DNA from: Pacificimonas sp036351775
Lineage (GTDB): Bacteria > Pseudomonadota > Alphaproteobacteria > Sphingomonadales > Sphingomonadaceae
Length of the DNA: 64,000 bases
NCBI GenBank assembly: GCA_036351775.1
Contig: JAZBPX010000018.1
Coordinates: 3,179-67,178, forward strand
Direction of reading: 5' to 3'
The notes beneath the pieces were generated by a model. The model saw nothing but the letters and a program-made list of their open reading frames with translations. It searched no databases and was not told the origin of the DNA. The position numbers and the translations under genes were made by a program. This document shows, one piece after another, positions 7,731-17,226 of the stretch; within the stretch, counting starts at the first letter, position 1, and every line of letters begins with the position of its first letter.

Positions 7731-8978
7731 TCAAAGCGACGCGATCAGCGCCTCTGCCTGCAACCGCTGCGCCGCGGCGCGGGGGAGGAGGATGTAGGCC
7801 TCGCCGTCCTCCGCCATCCCGCCGGCGATTGTGCGGGCGCGCTGGCCGGGTCCCCAGAAGAAGTCGAAGCGGTTCGCGCCCTTGATCGCGCCGCCGGTGT
7901 CCTGGGCAACCATGAGCCTTGAGAGCGGCTTGTAGATGCGGTCCTCGTCCAGATAGCGCGTCGTCAGGAACACCGGCGCGCCGAGCGGCGTGAAGCGCGG
8001 ATCGGCGGCGAGCGACACCTCCGGCGTGACGGCGACGTTCATTGCGCCTAGCGGGCCTTCACCCGTCAGTTCGCGGAAGAAGATGTAGCTCTTGTTTTCG
8101 AACATCAGCGCGCGGCCATCGTCGGGATTGGCGCGAAGCCAGCGCATGATGCCCTGCATGGAGGCTTCGCCGGGGGCGAGGGCGTCCATTTCCGCGAGGC
8201 GGCGACCGATGCCGACATATTCGCGGCCATTCTGCCCGGCATAGCCGATGCGCATGACGCTGCCGTCATCCATGCGAACACGGCCGGAGCCCTGAATCTG
8301 CAGGAAGAAGAGTTCGATGTAATCCTTGGCGTAGGCGATCTCGAGATTGCGGCCCTTGAGCGCTCCGGCGGCGATGGCGGCGCGGTCCCAGTATAGCTGG
8401 TAGTCGCCATTGTCGTCGATGCGGCCCAGCGGCGTGATGGTCTCGCCGGGATTGTCAGGGTCGGGCTGTTCGACGCGCACGAGGTCGGACGGCATGCCGT
8501 GGATGGGCACGTTGCAGCCCGGACGCGGTTCGCGGCAGCCCTCGATCTCCGGCTCGTAATAGCCGGTGACGAACGCCTCGGTATCGCCGATGGCGACGGG
8601 CAGGAAGGCGGTTTCAAAGAAGCGGCGGGCCGTGGCCGGGTCATCCGGGAGGTCTGCGGCGGCGGCGCAGGGGGCGGCCCAGTCCTCCGGCGTGACGATT
8701 CCGGTGCGGTCAGTGCGGCGCTGAACGGCGAAGCAGCTTTTCCGGAAGGCCGTGAGCGCACCCTCGACATGCGCGCCCTGCCAGCCGGGGAGGCCCGCGA
8801 AGCTGACGACGCGCGCGCCGAGTTCGGCGGCGCTTTCGGGCAGGACCGGTTCGGTGGGGGTCTCCGGCGCGGCGGTATCGGCAGGGGTGCCGGGGAGCGG
8901 CGGCCGCTCCGGCGTCATGCAGGCGGCGAGGAGCAGCGGCGCAAGGAGGGCAATACGAGCGGGGAGACGGGAAGGCAT
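7731..8978 (-). CDS. mltA: Membrane-bound lytic murein transglycosylase A (MltA)
   Basis: MltA cleaves peptidoglycan glycan strands in the periplasm. The start chosen, ATG at 8978, gives a lipoprotein signal ending in LLLAACMTPERP (lipobox LAAC), so the protein is lipid-anchored. Starts further upstream would translate a palindromic repeat and bury the signal. The MltA domain occupies the middle (around YYEPEIEG), and the C-terminal 3D domain carries VAQDTGGAIKGANRFDFFWG with the catalytic Asp region. Length is 415 residues, slightly long for the family. Confidence 0.95.
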   Translation of the reverse strand: MPSRLPARIALLAPLLLAACMTPERPPLPGTPADTAAPETPTEPVLPESAAELGARVVSFAGLPGWQGAHVEGALTAFRKSCFAVQRRTDRTGIVTPEDWAAPCAAAADLPDDPATARRFFETAFLPVAIGDTEAFVTGYYEPEIEGCREPRPGCNVPIHGMPSDLVRVEQPDPDNPGETITPLGRIDDNGDYQLYWDRAAIAAGALKGRNLEIAYAKDYIELFFLQIQGSGRVRMDDGSVMRIGYAGQNGREYVGIGRRLAEMDALAPGEASMQGIMRWLRANPDDGRALMFENKSYIFFRELTGEGPLGAMNVAVTPEVSLAADPRFTPLGAPVFLTTRYLDEDRIYKPLSRLMVAQDTGGAIKGANRFDFFWGPGQRARTIAGGMAEDGEAYILLPRAAAQRLQAEALIASL

Positions 8979-8991
8979 TGCCAGCCTTATA

Positions 8992-9140
8992 GTCATTCCC
9001 GCGCGGGCGGGAATCCATGTTGTGACGGGCCGGGAGCGGGTCCGCCCCAACCCCTCTGTCATCCCCGCGGAGGCGGGGATCTCCCCCGGTCAGAAGCAAA
9101 CGGCGCGGGAGCGTAGATCCCCGCCTCCGCGGGGATGACA
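8992..9140. repeat. Composite palindromic intergenic repeat
   Basis: A single arm GTCATTCCCGCGCGGGCGGG (from 8992) is followed by an 82-bp inverted pair, GTCATCCCCGCGGAGGCGGG (from 9058) and CCGCCTCCGCGGGGATGAC (to 9139). It lies between mltA and the amidohydrolase gene, in the upstream region of mltA and downstream of the amidohydrolase. It belongs to the same family as the copies at 2169 and 56005. Confidence 0.8.
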
Positions 9141-9160
9141 GGTAGGGCGGGCTTTTGTCC

Positions 9161-10471
9161 CTAGCGCGGCACGGAATAGTGCAGCGGCAGGCCGGTCTCC
9201 GCGGCGATAGGGTTGTAGCGGTCGCGAAGCTTCGTCTGGCGGCTTTCCATGGGCTGTTCGATACCGTCGATGAAGATGCGTACGGGGGCGGACGTCGCCT
9301 CCAGCGGATCGCCGTCCCAGACCACGATATCGGCGCGCGCGCCCGGCGCGAGGCGACCGGCATCGTCCATGCCGAGCATGTCGGCGGGAACGCTTGTGAT
9401 CGTCTTCAGCGCCTCGCCGTGGCTCGCACCGGTCGCCCCCGGCACGCGGGCCTGGGCGACCATCTGCGCCGCTTGCTGGGCAAGGCGCGGCGAGATGGTG
9501 GAATAGCCGATATCGACAACCGCCACATCGACGCCTGCCGCCATCAGACGACCCGCATTGGACTGGGTCGCGCCAAGCGTCTCGAAACTTTCCGGCAGGT
9601 TCTTCATCGGCGTGACCATGACAGGGACACCCGCCCGGGCGATCTCGTCTGCGACCAGCCAGCCCTCCGCGACGCCGAACAATATCATGCGAAGGCGCGG
9701 ATACTCCTCGCGGAGGGCAAGAACGCGGCGAATGTCGCTGGCGCGGTCGACGAGGAAAGCAGCGGGCACGCGGCCCTGCACGACATCGACAAGCGCCTCG
9801 GCATCGGCGCGGGTGAGGAGCGCGTCCTCCGTACGGCCGAAGGTGTAGCGGTTCGGGTTCTGCGCGAAAACCTCCGCCTCCTGGAAGGCATCGCGGAGGC
9901 GTGCGAAGGTCGCCGTGCGCGCGCCGCCCGCAAGACCCGCCCCGCGCTCCCCGAACGCAATGGTCTGATAGGCGTCCGGCACGACGACCGGGTTTGCAAG
10001 ACCGTCGGCCATCGAGAAGACAGCGGCCGTCCCGGCGAAGATATCGTCGCCCGGACGAATGACAGCGGCGGAGCGCGTGATACCGTCAAGGCGCGAAACC
10101 GGCACCGTCGCCGATGCCGCATTGATGGCGTCGGCAGCGCGCAGGGCCGCGCTGAACGGGCTGTCGTCGGCATCGCGGTCGCTGGCACTGGCGACGGCAT
10201 TCACCTCGGAGAGACCGAGCTCCGAATAGGCCGCGATAAGGCCGGGTGTGACCCACGCCCCGCCGACGTCGATGGCGTTCGGCGCGACGCCGCCTGCTGT
10301 GACGGACTCGATCCGTCCGCCGCGAACGGTGATTGTGCCGCGCTCGATTTCGTCCCCGAGACCGTCGGCGATGCGCGCGTTGGTGATGGTGAAATCCTGC
10401 GCGGCGGCGGGGGCTGCGAGCGATAGCGGCGCCGCCATCAGCGCGGCTGCAGTGAGAACCTTGCGGATCAT
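9161..10471 (-). CDS. Exported amidohydrolase-fold protein lacking the HxH metal motif
   Basis: A 436-residue secreted protein (signal peptide about residues 1-24, ending AAPAAAQ) with an amidohydrolase-superfamily barrel and the usual composite beta-sandwich, including the C-terminal GRLAPGARADIVVWDGDPLE motif. At the place where active members read TPGLIDxHxHLG it reads TPGLIAAYSELGLSE, so both metal-binding histidines are missing. It is coupled (ATGA) to the preceding, apparently intact amidohydrolase. It may be a partner subunit or a divergent enzyme of the same exported complex; catalysis is doubtful. Confidence 0.85.
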   Translation of the reverse strand: MIRKVLTAAALMAAPLSLAAPAAAQDFTITNARIADGLGDEIERGTITVRGGRIESVTAGGVAPNAIDVGGAWVTPGLIAAYSELGLSEVNAVASASDRDADDSPFSAALRAADAINAASATVPVSRLDGITRSAAVIRPGDDIFAGTAAVFSMADGLANPVVVPDAYQTIAFGERGAGLAGGARTATFARLRDAFQEAEVFAQNPNRYTFGRTEDALLTRADAEALVDVVQGRVPAAFLVDRASDIRRVLALREEYPRLRMILFGVAEGWLVADEIARAGVPVMVTPMKNLPESFETLGATQSNAGRLMAAGVDVAVVDIGYSTISPRLAQQAAQMVAQARVPGATGASHGEALKTITSVPADMLGMDDAGRLAPGARADIVVWDGDPLEATSAPVRIFIDGIEQPMESRQTKLRDRYNPIAAETGLPLHYSVPR

Positions 10472-11901
10472 TTTACGTCTCCTTCGCCGGGCTGGCCGAG
10501 CTCGAAATCGCTGACCGGGCGCAGGCCCCCAGCGCTGTCGTACATCAGCGCGCCGTCGATCCAGACCTTCTCAGGCCGGGCATAGTTCGACAGCGGATCG
10601 GCGTTCCACAGGACGACGTCGGCGCGCTTGCCGACCTCGAGGCTGCCGACCTCGTCGCCAACGCCAAGAGCGTTCGCGGCGTTCATGCCGATCCACGTCC
10701 AGGCGGTTTCGGGCTGGATATCGAGGCCCGCGCGGTTGCCGTCGGCCATCGCCTTTGCCGTTTCCTGGTTCAGGCGCTGGATGCCGATGTCGTCGTCGGA
10801 GTGGGTAATCGCGCAGCCGCCCGCGGCATGGACGAACGGGATGTTTTCCTGAATCCCGTCATAGCTTTCCATCTTGAAGCCCCACCAGTCGGCCCACATC
10901 GCCGCGCAGGTCCCCGCCTCGGCAAGAAGGTCGGCGATCTTGTAGGCCTCGACCGCGTGGTGGAAGGCGGTGACGTGATAGCCGAACTCCTCCGCCAGAT
11001 CGAGCACCAGCGCCATCTCGTCGGCGCGGTAGCAGTGATTGTGGACGAGAATTTCGCCGTCGAGCACGCCGCGCAGTGTCTCCATGCGCAGGTTGCGGTT
11101 CGGCATGTCCTTTGCCTCCGCCGTTCCGTCCTCGACCTTTGCCTCCCAGCGGTCCCACTTGCGGTCATATTCGACCGCATCCTGCCAAGTCTTCCGGTAC
11201 AGCGCGAAATTGCCCATGCGGCTGCCCGGTTCGCGGCCGCGGGAACCGTAGACCCGCTTCGGATTTTCGCCGCAGGCCATCTTCAGGCTGTAGGGCGCAT
11301 CGGGGAACTTCATGCCCTGTACGGTGCGCGCAGGGACGTTGCGCAGCGTGACGCCGCGCCCGCCGAAGAGGTTCGCGGAGCCCGGCAGGATATGCAGCGT
11401 CGTTATTCCGGCGGCGAGCGCGCGGGTGAAGCCCGGATCCTGCGGCCAGACGCCATGCTCGGCGTGGACCTCTGCGGTCACCGGGCCGGTCACTTCGTTG
11501 CCGTCGGAATGGGCGTTGACGCTGGGACTGGGATAATTGCCGAGGTGCGAGTGCACGTCGATGACGCCGGGCGTCACCCATTTGCCGCTGGCATCGATGC
11601 GGTCCGCACCGGCAGGGGCGTCGATGCGCTGGCCAATAGCGGCAATGCGGCCGTCCACCATCAGGACTTCGCCGCCCATGATCGCGCCGCCCGCGCCGTC
11701 ATAGATGTTCGCACCGGTCAGCACCGTCGGCGCGGAACCATAGGGCTGATAGGTCGAGGCATAGGGATTTTCCGCGATCACCGGCAGCGGTTCGTCCGAA
11801 GCGGCGCTGGTGCGGTCGCCCGCTGCCTGCGCCGTCGCGCACGCACCGAGGGCGAGCGAGCCGAGCAAAAGCCCGATATGGTTCAGCTTCATTCTAGGCA
11901 C
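10468..11901 (-). CDS. Exported amidohydrolase (putative metallo-dipeptidase/imidase)
   Basis: A 477-residue amidohydrolase-superfamily enzyme. GTG at 11901 is preferred because GAGGAG lies 7 nt upstream; the ATG at 11892 is too far from it. The signal ends LGSLALGAC, a lipobox, so it is probably an outer-membrane or periplasmic lipoprotein. TPGVIDVHSHLG supplies the HxH metal ligands, VTAFHHAVEA and ITHSDDDIG supply later ligands, and SLEVGKRADVVLWNADPL is the family C-terminal motif. It follows a POT peptide transporter with an overlap, which suggests hydrolysis of peptides or acylated amino acids before or with uptake. The substrate is unknown. Confidence 0.88.
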   Translation of the reverse strand: MPRMKLNHIGLLLGSLALGACATAQAAGDRTSAASDEPLPVIAENPYASTYQPYGSAPTVLTGANIYDGAGGAIMGGEVLMVDGRIAAIGQRIDAPAGADRIDASGKWVTPGVIDVHSHLGNYPSPSVNAHSDGNEVTGPVTAEVHAEHGVWPQDPGFTRALAAGITTLHILPGSANLFGGRGVTLRNVPARTVQGMKFPDAPYSLKMACGENPKRVYGSRGREPGSRMGNFALYRKTWQDAVEYDRKWDRWEAKVEDGTAEAKDMPNRNLRMETLRGVLDGEILVHNHCYRADEMALVLDLAEEFGYHVTAFHHAVEAYKIADLLAEAGTCAAMWADWWGFKMESYDGIQENIPFVHAAGGCAITHSDDDIGIQRLNQETAKAMADGNRAGLDIQPETAWTWIGMNAANALGVGDEVGSLEVGKRADVVLWNADPLSNYARPEKVWIDGALMYDSAGGLRPVSDFELGQPGEGDVK

Positions 11902-13504
11902 GGCCTTTCTCCTCTAACTCCGGATGCATACCCGCCGCCTGCGGTTCGGCGAGTTCGGCCTCGCCGGCGAGTTCATCGTCTTTCAGTGTGTCGAGATGCA
12001 TGAGTTTCTTGATCAGCGGCGATACCAGCATGACCGCGATGCCGATACCGATCGCGTATAGACCGACGGTTTCGTAGACACCGAGGACGACGGTCTTGCC
12101 CGCCTCCTCGCCGACGCCTTCCGCGCCCGTCGCCGCCGCGATCAGGCCCGCGGCGAAGTTGCCGGTCGCCGCCGCGAAGAACCAGGTGCCCATGATCAGC
12201 GATGCCATGTGGGCAGGCGCGAGGCGGTTCATGGCGCTGAGCCCGACGGGGCTGAGGCAAAGCTCGCCGGTCGTATGCAGGAGGTAGATGAGGAAGATGA
12301 AGATCACCGGCGTCGGCACGTCGATGCCGACCGAACGCGCGCCCCAGACGAGGACGAGGAAGCCGAGCCCGACCTGGACGACGCCGAGGCCGAACTTCAG
12401 CGGCGTCGATGGTTCCTTCCCGCGCTGCGCCAGCCAGGTCCACAATATGGCGAACAGCGGCGCCAGGAGGATGATGTAGATGGCATTGATCGACTGGAAG
12501 GTTGCCGCCGGAACGCCGCCGCGATCGACGTGGCGGTCGGTGAAGAGGTTCAGGCTCGAACCGGCCTGTTCAAAGAGCGCCCAGAAGACGATGGACGTCA
12601 GGATCAGGAACAGCGCGGCAAAGATCCGGTCGCGGTCCTCCGAAGGCAAGCGAGCGACGGAGACGAACAGAACATAGAGAACAAGGACACCGCCGAAACC
12701 GCCAAGGACAAATCCGATGACCTCCTGATACTGGATGGCGAGCCAGCACAGCGCGACCATCCCCAGTCCGGCGAGATACATCCACCATTCGAGTTTCAGA
12801 CCGGCGACCGGCTGCGCGAGCTTCACCGGGTCCTTCGCTTCGCCGCGGCCAAGGAGGAGCGGCTTGCCCCAGATGAAGACGACAAGACCGGCCAGCATGC
12901 CGATCCCGGCAAGACCGAAGCCGTAGGCCCAGCCGTAGGTCTGGCCGAGATAACCGCAGAGGAGCGCGCCGAGCGCCGCGCCGAGGTTAATACCCATGTA
13001 GAAGATGGTGTAAGCGGGGTCTCGGCGAATGTCGGTGCGGGTGTAAAGCTGGCCCACGATCACCGAGATGTTCGCCTTCAGGAAGCCCGAACCCACAATG
13101 ATGAGCGCGAGAGCGAGCCAGAACACGCTCATGAACGGATTGTCCTGGCCGAGCGAACCGTCGCCCTCGAACGCCATGAAGAAGTGGCCGAGCGTCAGGA
13201 GAACCGCGCCGAACAGCACCGCCTTTCGCTGCCCGAGATACTTGTCGGCCAGATAGCCGCCAATGACCGGGGTGATGTAAACGAGCGCGGTATAAGCGCC
13301 GTAGATGATCGAGCCTTCGGAGTCCGAAAACATCCAGTGCTGGACAAGGTAGAAGATCAGGAGGGCGCGCATCCCGTAATAGGAAAAGCGCTCCCACATC
13401 TCCGCGAAGAACAGTACGAACAGGCCCTTCGGATGCCCGAAGAAGGTGCCGGCACTGTCGGTCGGCGGCAGACCTGCCGGCGAGACCGCATTGGTATTGG
13501 CCAT
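11894..13504 (-). CDS. Proton-dependent oligopeptide (POT/PTR2) transporter
   Basis: A 536-residue inner-membrane carrier with about 14 hydrophobic segments. FAEMWERFSYYGMRALL in helix 1 contains the ExxERFxYY proton-coupling motif of POT proteins, and GGYLADKYLGQRKA is the second family signature. It imports di- and tripeptides with protons. It is the first gene of a three-gene minus-strand operon with two exported amidohydrolases, so the set looks like a peptide-scavenging unit. The C-terminus has an acidic Glu/Ala-rich tail. Confidence 0.95.
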   Translation of the reverse strand: MANTNAVSPAGLPPTDSAGTFFGHPKGLFVLFFAEMWERFSYYGMRALLIFYLVQHWMFSDSEGSIIYGAYTALVYITPVIGGYLADKYLGQRKAVLFGAVLLTLGHFFMAFEGDGSLGQDNPFMSVFWLALALIIVGSGFLKANISVIVGQLYTRTDIRRDPAYTIFYMGINLGAALGALLCGYLGQTYGWAYGFGLAGIGMLAGLVVFIWGKPLLLGRGEAKDPVKLAQPVAGLKLEWWMYLAGLGMVALCWLAIQYQEVIGFVLGGFGGVLVLYVLFVSVARLPSEDRDRIFAALFLILTSIVFWALFEQAGSSLNLFTDRHVDRGGVPAATFQSINAIYIILLAPLFAILWTWLAQRGKEPSTPLKFGLGVVQVGLGFLVLVWGARSVGIDVPTPVIFIFLIYLLHTTGELCLSPVGLSAMNRLAPAHMASLIMGTWFFAAATGNFAAGLIAAATGAEGVGEEAGKTVVLGVYETVGLYAIGIGIAVMLVSPLIKKLMHLDTLKDDELAGEAELAEPQAAGMHPELEEKGRA

Positions 13505-13654
13505 ATTGGGGTTCCCCAGACGAATAGGCTTGTGCGGGAAACCGGCCGCCCTTCCCTCGGCGGCATGTCCGGGCCCGCATCCGAATGGTGGAAACTCCTA
13601 ACCGTCACATCCCGGTAAGAAAAGCCGCGCTTCGACGAAAGGTGGGCTGCGCCC

Positions 13655-15700
13655 TTAGCGGGTGAACCGCACGCCGACCCAGATGGTGCGCGGCTGGGCG
13701 AGGGTCGTTGCGCCGCGCACGTCGATGCCGTCCTCGACGCGCTCGTCGAACAGGTTTTCCGCCGCCGCGGTCAGGGCTACATGCTCGCTGAGCCGAAGGC
13801 GGCTATGGGCATCCACGACGAAGGCATCGTCCAGTGGGCGCGCCTCCAGATCGTCTTCGAACTGCCTGGAGGTATAGCGCGCGCTTGCGCCGAGGCGCAG
13901 CGGCCCCTCCTCCCAGCTTGCCGTCAGGTTTGCGCGGTGGCGCGGCACCTGCGGCGGCGTGAAGCTATCCTGCGCGGCGGTCGGGCCAGACCCCTCGGCC
14001 TCGGCATCGGTGAGGGCGTAGCTGGCGAACAGATCGACCGCGCCGATATCGAGAGAGCCGGCGGCCTCTATGCCCCACGCGTCAATGGCGTCGAGGTTGA
14101 GGCGCTGGCGGTAGCTGCCGAATACGAAACCGACGCCGGGGAACACGCCCGGACCCTGCGCCAGCGTGACGTTGGCGATGGCGTTCTCGGCGTGGACGCG
14201 GAAGGCGGTTAAGGAGAGCTTGGCGGTCGAGAGCGGGCGGTAGTCGATGCCGACTTCGCCGCCATAGCCGCGTTCGGGGTCAAGGGCTTCGTTCGCCGCC
14301 GTGGCGTCCGGACCGACGCGGAAGGGGCGGTACAGCTCGTTGAGCGTCGGCAGCCGCCAGCCGGAATAGGCGGCGGCGCGGAGCGTCACCGCGCCAGCCG
14401 CCTCGTAGGCGACACCGACACGGCCCGACGGCTCCCAGCCGCTCCGCTCCGCGAAGACGTCGTTTGTTTCGCGGAGCGGGCCGGGGAAGCGGTCGACGGT
14501 TTCGCGGAAGCCCTCGGACAGTTCCCAGCGGTCGAGCCGTCCGCCGAGGGTGAACGTCGCTGCGTCCGATAGCGGAACGTCGGCGCTGGCGAACGCGCCG
14601 TAGGTCAGGCTCTCGCCGCCCGCGCGGCGGGTGCTGACAAGCGCGTTGCCGTCGAAATCGAAGCGCTCGTTGGTGCGCCCCTCGCGGTGCTGAATATCGG
14701 CGCCGAGCGAGAGGCGGGTGCGGCCGACGCTGGGGCGGACCTCGACCTTGCCCCCGATGCCGAGGGCGGGCGTGTTGAACTGGTCAAGCGCGGGCTGTTC
14801 GGTGGAGCGGTCGGCGGCGGTGCGGGCAAAGGTCGCGCGGTACTCACGGGCCTGCACATAGCCGACGACCTCGAGCGGCAGACCGTCGCGGCGGACGTAT
14901 CGGAGGGAAGCGTCGGCACCGTCATTGCCGGAGGTAACAAGGCGCTGGCCGCGCTGGCGGTCGTCCTGAAAGCCCGCAAGCCGGACCTGCACCTCGCCGC
15001 CTGCCGCGGGGAAAACACCGCGCAGAGTGACGTTGGCCTGCTCGTAGGGCGAGGCGGTATCGACAAGGCCGCGATCGGCGGGGGCGGTGGTGAAGAAGCC
15101 GTCGCCGCGCGCGAAATAGCCGTCCGCGGTCAGGAAGCCCTCGCCAGCATCCACGAGGACGCCAGCGGAGAGATCGACGCTCTCGCGGCTGCCATAGCGT
15201 CCCGCGAGATAGTCGCCGCGAAGGGCCGGACCGGCAGAGACGAGCTCGATGGTGCCGGTGAGCGCGCCGCCGCCGAATGCGCCGAGACCGCCGCCGGTTG
15301 TCGCGCGGGCCGCGGCGAGGGTTTCCGGGCGAATGCTCGGCCAGCTGATCCAGCCCGCGAAGGGGTGGGCGATGGGGACGCCGTCGAGCAGGACCAGTGC
15401 GCGGCTGGAAGCGTTGCCGCCGATACCGCGCAGGGTCGCGCCCTGGCTGGTCGGGTTGGCGGCGCGCGCATCTGAGCGGCGAAAGAGCTGGAAGCCCGGC
15501 AGGTCGCGAAGGGCGTTTTCAAGCTGGCCGGACGGTTCGGTGGTCAGAACATCGCGAGGCAGGACGGTCAGCGCGAAGGCCGCGTCGCCCGGCGCATTCG
15601 CCAGCGGCTGGCCGGTCACGACGATCTCTTGCGCGGCGGACGGAGCGGCGGCGGTAAGCAGGATGGCGGCGGAGGCCAGCGATAGGGCGCGCGGGGTCAT
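13655..15700 (-). CDS. TonB-dependent receptor
   Basis: A 681-residue outer-membrane receptor. ATG 15700 gives a signal peptide ending TAAAPSAAQ; the longer reading starts lack a signal. The plug domain contains LENALRDLPGFQLFRR, GATLRGIGGNASSRALVLLDGVPI and the ALTGTIELVSAG segment, followed by a beta-barrel ending in RTIWVGVRFTR with a terminal aromatic/Arg pair. The short length and single plug resemble BtuB-like receptors. It is transcribed alone, divergent from the nitroreductase; no ligand can be inferred, and no cobalamin-type leader fits in the 77-nt upstream gap. Confidence 0.92.
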   Translation of the reverse strand: MTPRALSLASAAILLTAAAPSAAQEIVVTGQPLANAPGDAAFALTVLPRDVLTTEPSGQLENALRDLPGFQLFRRSDARAANPTSQGATLRGIGGNASSRALVLLDGVPIAHPFAGWISWPSIRPETLAAARATTGGGLGAFGGGALTGTIELVSAGPALRGDYLAGRYGSRESVDLSAGVLVDAGEGFLTADGYFARGDGFFTTAPADRGLVDTASPYEQANVTLRGVFPAAGGEVQVRLAGFQDDRQRGQRLVTSGNDGADASLRYVRRDGLPLEVVGYVQAREYRATFARTAADRSTEQPALDQFNTPALGIGGKVEVRPSVGRTRLSLGADIQHREGRTNERFDFDGNALVSTRRAGGESLTYGAFASADVPLSDAATFTLGGRLDRWELSEGFRETVDRFPGPLRETNDVFAERSGWEPSGRVGVAYEAAGAVTLRAAAYSGWRLPTLNELYRPFRVGPDATAANEALDPERGYGGEVGIDYRPLSTAKLSLTAFRVHAENAIANVTLAQGPGVFPGVGFVFGSYRQRLNLDAIDAWGIEAAGSLDIGAVDLFASYALTDAEAEGSGPTAAQDSFTPPQVPRHRANLTASWEEGPLRLGASARYTSRQFEDDLEARPLDDAFVVDAHSRLRLSEHVALTAAAENLFDERVEDGIDVRGATTLAQPRTIWVGVRFTR

Positions 15701-15777
15701 GGGGAGGCAAACTCGCGAAATCGGAGGGAAAAGGGGCTGGCGAGCGCCTTGCAGGCTTCGCATATGATCGGCAACCC

Positions 15778-16383
15778 ATGCCAAACCACAGGACGCACCC
15801 GCCCGTGACCGACTTCAACGACCTGACCAGCCCGCTGACCATGCTGGAAACAAGGCGGTCCGGGCGTCCGCGCGACATGGCGGCGCCAGGTCCGAGCGAG
15901 GATGAGCTTGACCGGATGCTCCGCATTGCGGCGCGGGTGCCGGACCATGGCAAGATCGCGCCGTGGCGGTTTCTGGTGATCGGGTCGGCGCGGCGGGATG
16001 CGTTTCAGGCGCTACTCGACGAGGCCTACCGCGAGGAGAAGCCGGACGCCGGGCGGCTGGAGTATGAAGCGAATGCGCAGTTCGCGCAGCAGGCCCCGTG
16101 TCTGGTGGCGGTTCTTTACCGGCCCAATCCGGAGCGGACGATCCCGCTGTCCGAACAGCGCGATTCGGCGGCGGCGGCGGCGATGCAGCTGGAGAATGCG
16201 GCGACGGCGTCGGGCTACGTGTCGGGCTGGTTGACGGGCTGGGCGGCCTATTCGGAGGGGGTAAGGACGCGGCTGTGCGAGGAGGGCGAGAGCGTCGTCG
16301 GCTTTTTCTTTATCGGATCGCCCGCGAAACCGCTGGAAGAGCGCCCCCGGCCGGAGCTGAGCGATGTCGTCCGCTACTGGTAG
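15778..16383 (+). CDS. Nitroreductase-family flavoprotein (YdjA-like)
   Basis: A 201-residue FMN-dependent oxidoreductase. ETRRSGRPRDM near residue 24 and ARVPDHGKIAPWRFLVI near residue 52 are the FMN-binding segments of the YdjA/TdsD-like nitroreductases, and the C-terminus VVGFFFIGSP is the usual core strand. The ATG at 15778 is the first start and overlaps nothing. Physiological substrates of this group are mostly unknown. It ends 6 nt before the convergent 16390..17157 gene. Confidence 0.88.
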   Translation: MPNHRTHPPVTDFNDLTSPLTMLETRRSGRPRDMAAPGPSEDELDRMLRIAARVPDHGKIAPWRFLVIGSARRDAFQALLDEAYREEKPDAGRLEYEANAQFAQQAPCLVAVLYRPNPERTIPLSEQRDSAAAAAMQLENAATASGYVSGWLTGWAAYSEGVRTRLCEEGESVVGFFFIGSPAKPLEERPRPELSDVVRYW

Positions 16384-16389
16384 CGCGCG

Positions 16390-17157
16390 TCAGTCGCCGC
16401 GATGCTTGAAGACGGTGTCAGGAATGGGTTCACCGACCTTGACGCCGCGCCAGTAGACCGTGTTCGACCGGATACCGTCGTAGAAGAGCGTCACGGTGGT
16501 TGCCTGTACCCAGCCGGTGCCGGGCAGGCGGATGAAGTCGTCATAGTGACGCTCATGCCAGCCGCGCGGCGAGCCAAAGCCCATATAGCGGATGAAGCCG
16601 CTGTCCCGGTCGAAACCGAAGAGCGTGGTCTGCCCGTCCGGCGCGATGACGCGGACGAGGTCGATGGCGTGGCCGTCCACAGAGCGCGGCGGTGCGCTTT
16701 CGAGCGTGAAACCGTCCCGAAGCGCGGAGCGGATGATGCCGAAGCCGAAGCTGCTGGCCCAATAGGCGTCCGCCTCCGCCTTTGGCATCACGCCCTGCTC
16801 GGTCCATGTGGTTTCGCCGTCATAGCCGACCTCGAACATGGTCTCGCCTCCCGTCTGCGCATGGATGCGGACTTTGCCGTCCGCGCCGTGCGAGGAGGTG
16901 CGGTCCGGGTCCATGACCCGCCACATGCGGTAATCGTCGGCGCGGCTGCGCGGTTCGGCGCTGTCCGGGCTGTAAAATACCGCCTCACCGGACAGGATCA
17001 GCGTGCCGGGACGCAGCCATGCATCGCCGCCATGCGCCGCGACGGCACGCTCCACAATGGTGCGGGCGGGGTCGTCATTCTGCGTGTGCGCGAAAACGGA
17101 GACCGTAACCAGAAGGGCAACGGCAAGAAGAAGTCCGCCGCGGATGATCGCTGTCAT
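16390..17157 (-). CDS. Secreted protein, LolA/outer-membrane-sorting-like, unknown function
   Basis: A 255-residue protein with a signal peptide (about 1-25, hydrophobic LLLAVALLVTVSVFA). The segment IVERAVAAHGGDAWLRPGTLILSGEAVFY and the later WTEQG, FGFDRDSGFIRYM and FYDGIRSN strands resemble the incomplete beta-barrel proteins related to LolA or the RseB N-domain, which bind lipids or hydrophobic ligands. I do not recognise an exact family. The gene reads away from the TTGTCCGGACAA operator at 17177 with a strong AGGAGGAGG ribosome site, so it is a likely member of the GntR regulon. Confidence 0.7.
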   Translation of the reverse strand: MTAIIRGGLLLAVALLVTVSVFAHTQNDDPARTIVERAVAAHGGDAWLRPGTLILSGEAVFYSPDSAEPRSRADDYRMWRVMDPDRTSSHGADGKVRIHAQTGGETMFEVGYDGETTWTEQGVMPKAEADAYWASSFGFGIIRSALRDGFTLESAPPRSVDGHAIDLVRVIAPDGQTTLFGFDRDSGFIRYMGFGSPRGWHERHYDDFIRLPGTGWVQATTVTLFYDGIRSNTVYWRGVKVGEPIPDTVFKHRGD

Positions 17158-17176
17158 ATTCGCCTCCTCCTTACCT

Positions 17177-17188
17177 TTGTCCGGACAA
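17177..17188. promoter_or_regulatory. GntR-type operator, site 1
   Basis: A perfect 12-bp palindrome TTGTCCGGACAA lies in the 69-nt divergent gap between the secreted proteins at 17157(-) and 17227(+). On the plus strand it sits between a possible -35 (TTACCT, 17171-17176) and -10 (TCCAAT, 17194-17199) with 17-nt spacing. On the minus strand it is 19 nt before the start codon. The same core occurs at 33986, 37655 and 49265. Confidence 0.75.
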
Positions 17189-17226
17189 CTCTTTCCAATC
17201 AGCGGGGTCCGGGTTAGGCAAGTCCG

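Noticed and set aside
10801..13618. Plus-strand open frames opposite the amidohydrolase and POT transporter genes
   Set aside because: Composition is Arg/Ala/Glu-rich without domains, and the minus-strand genes are well supported by motifs.
13505..13654. Riboswitch or cobalamin leader upstream of the POT or TonB receptor genes
   Set aside because: No conserved leader motif is visible, and the gap before the TonB receptor start (15701-15777) is too short.
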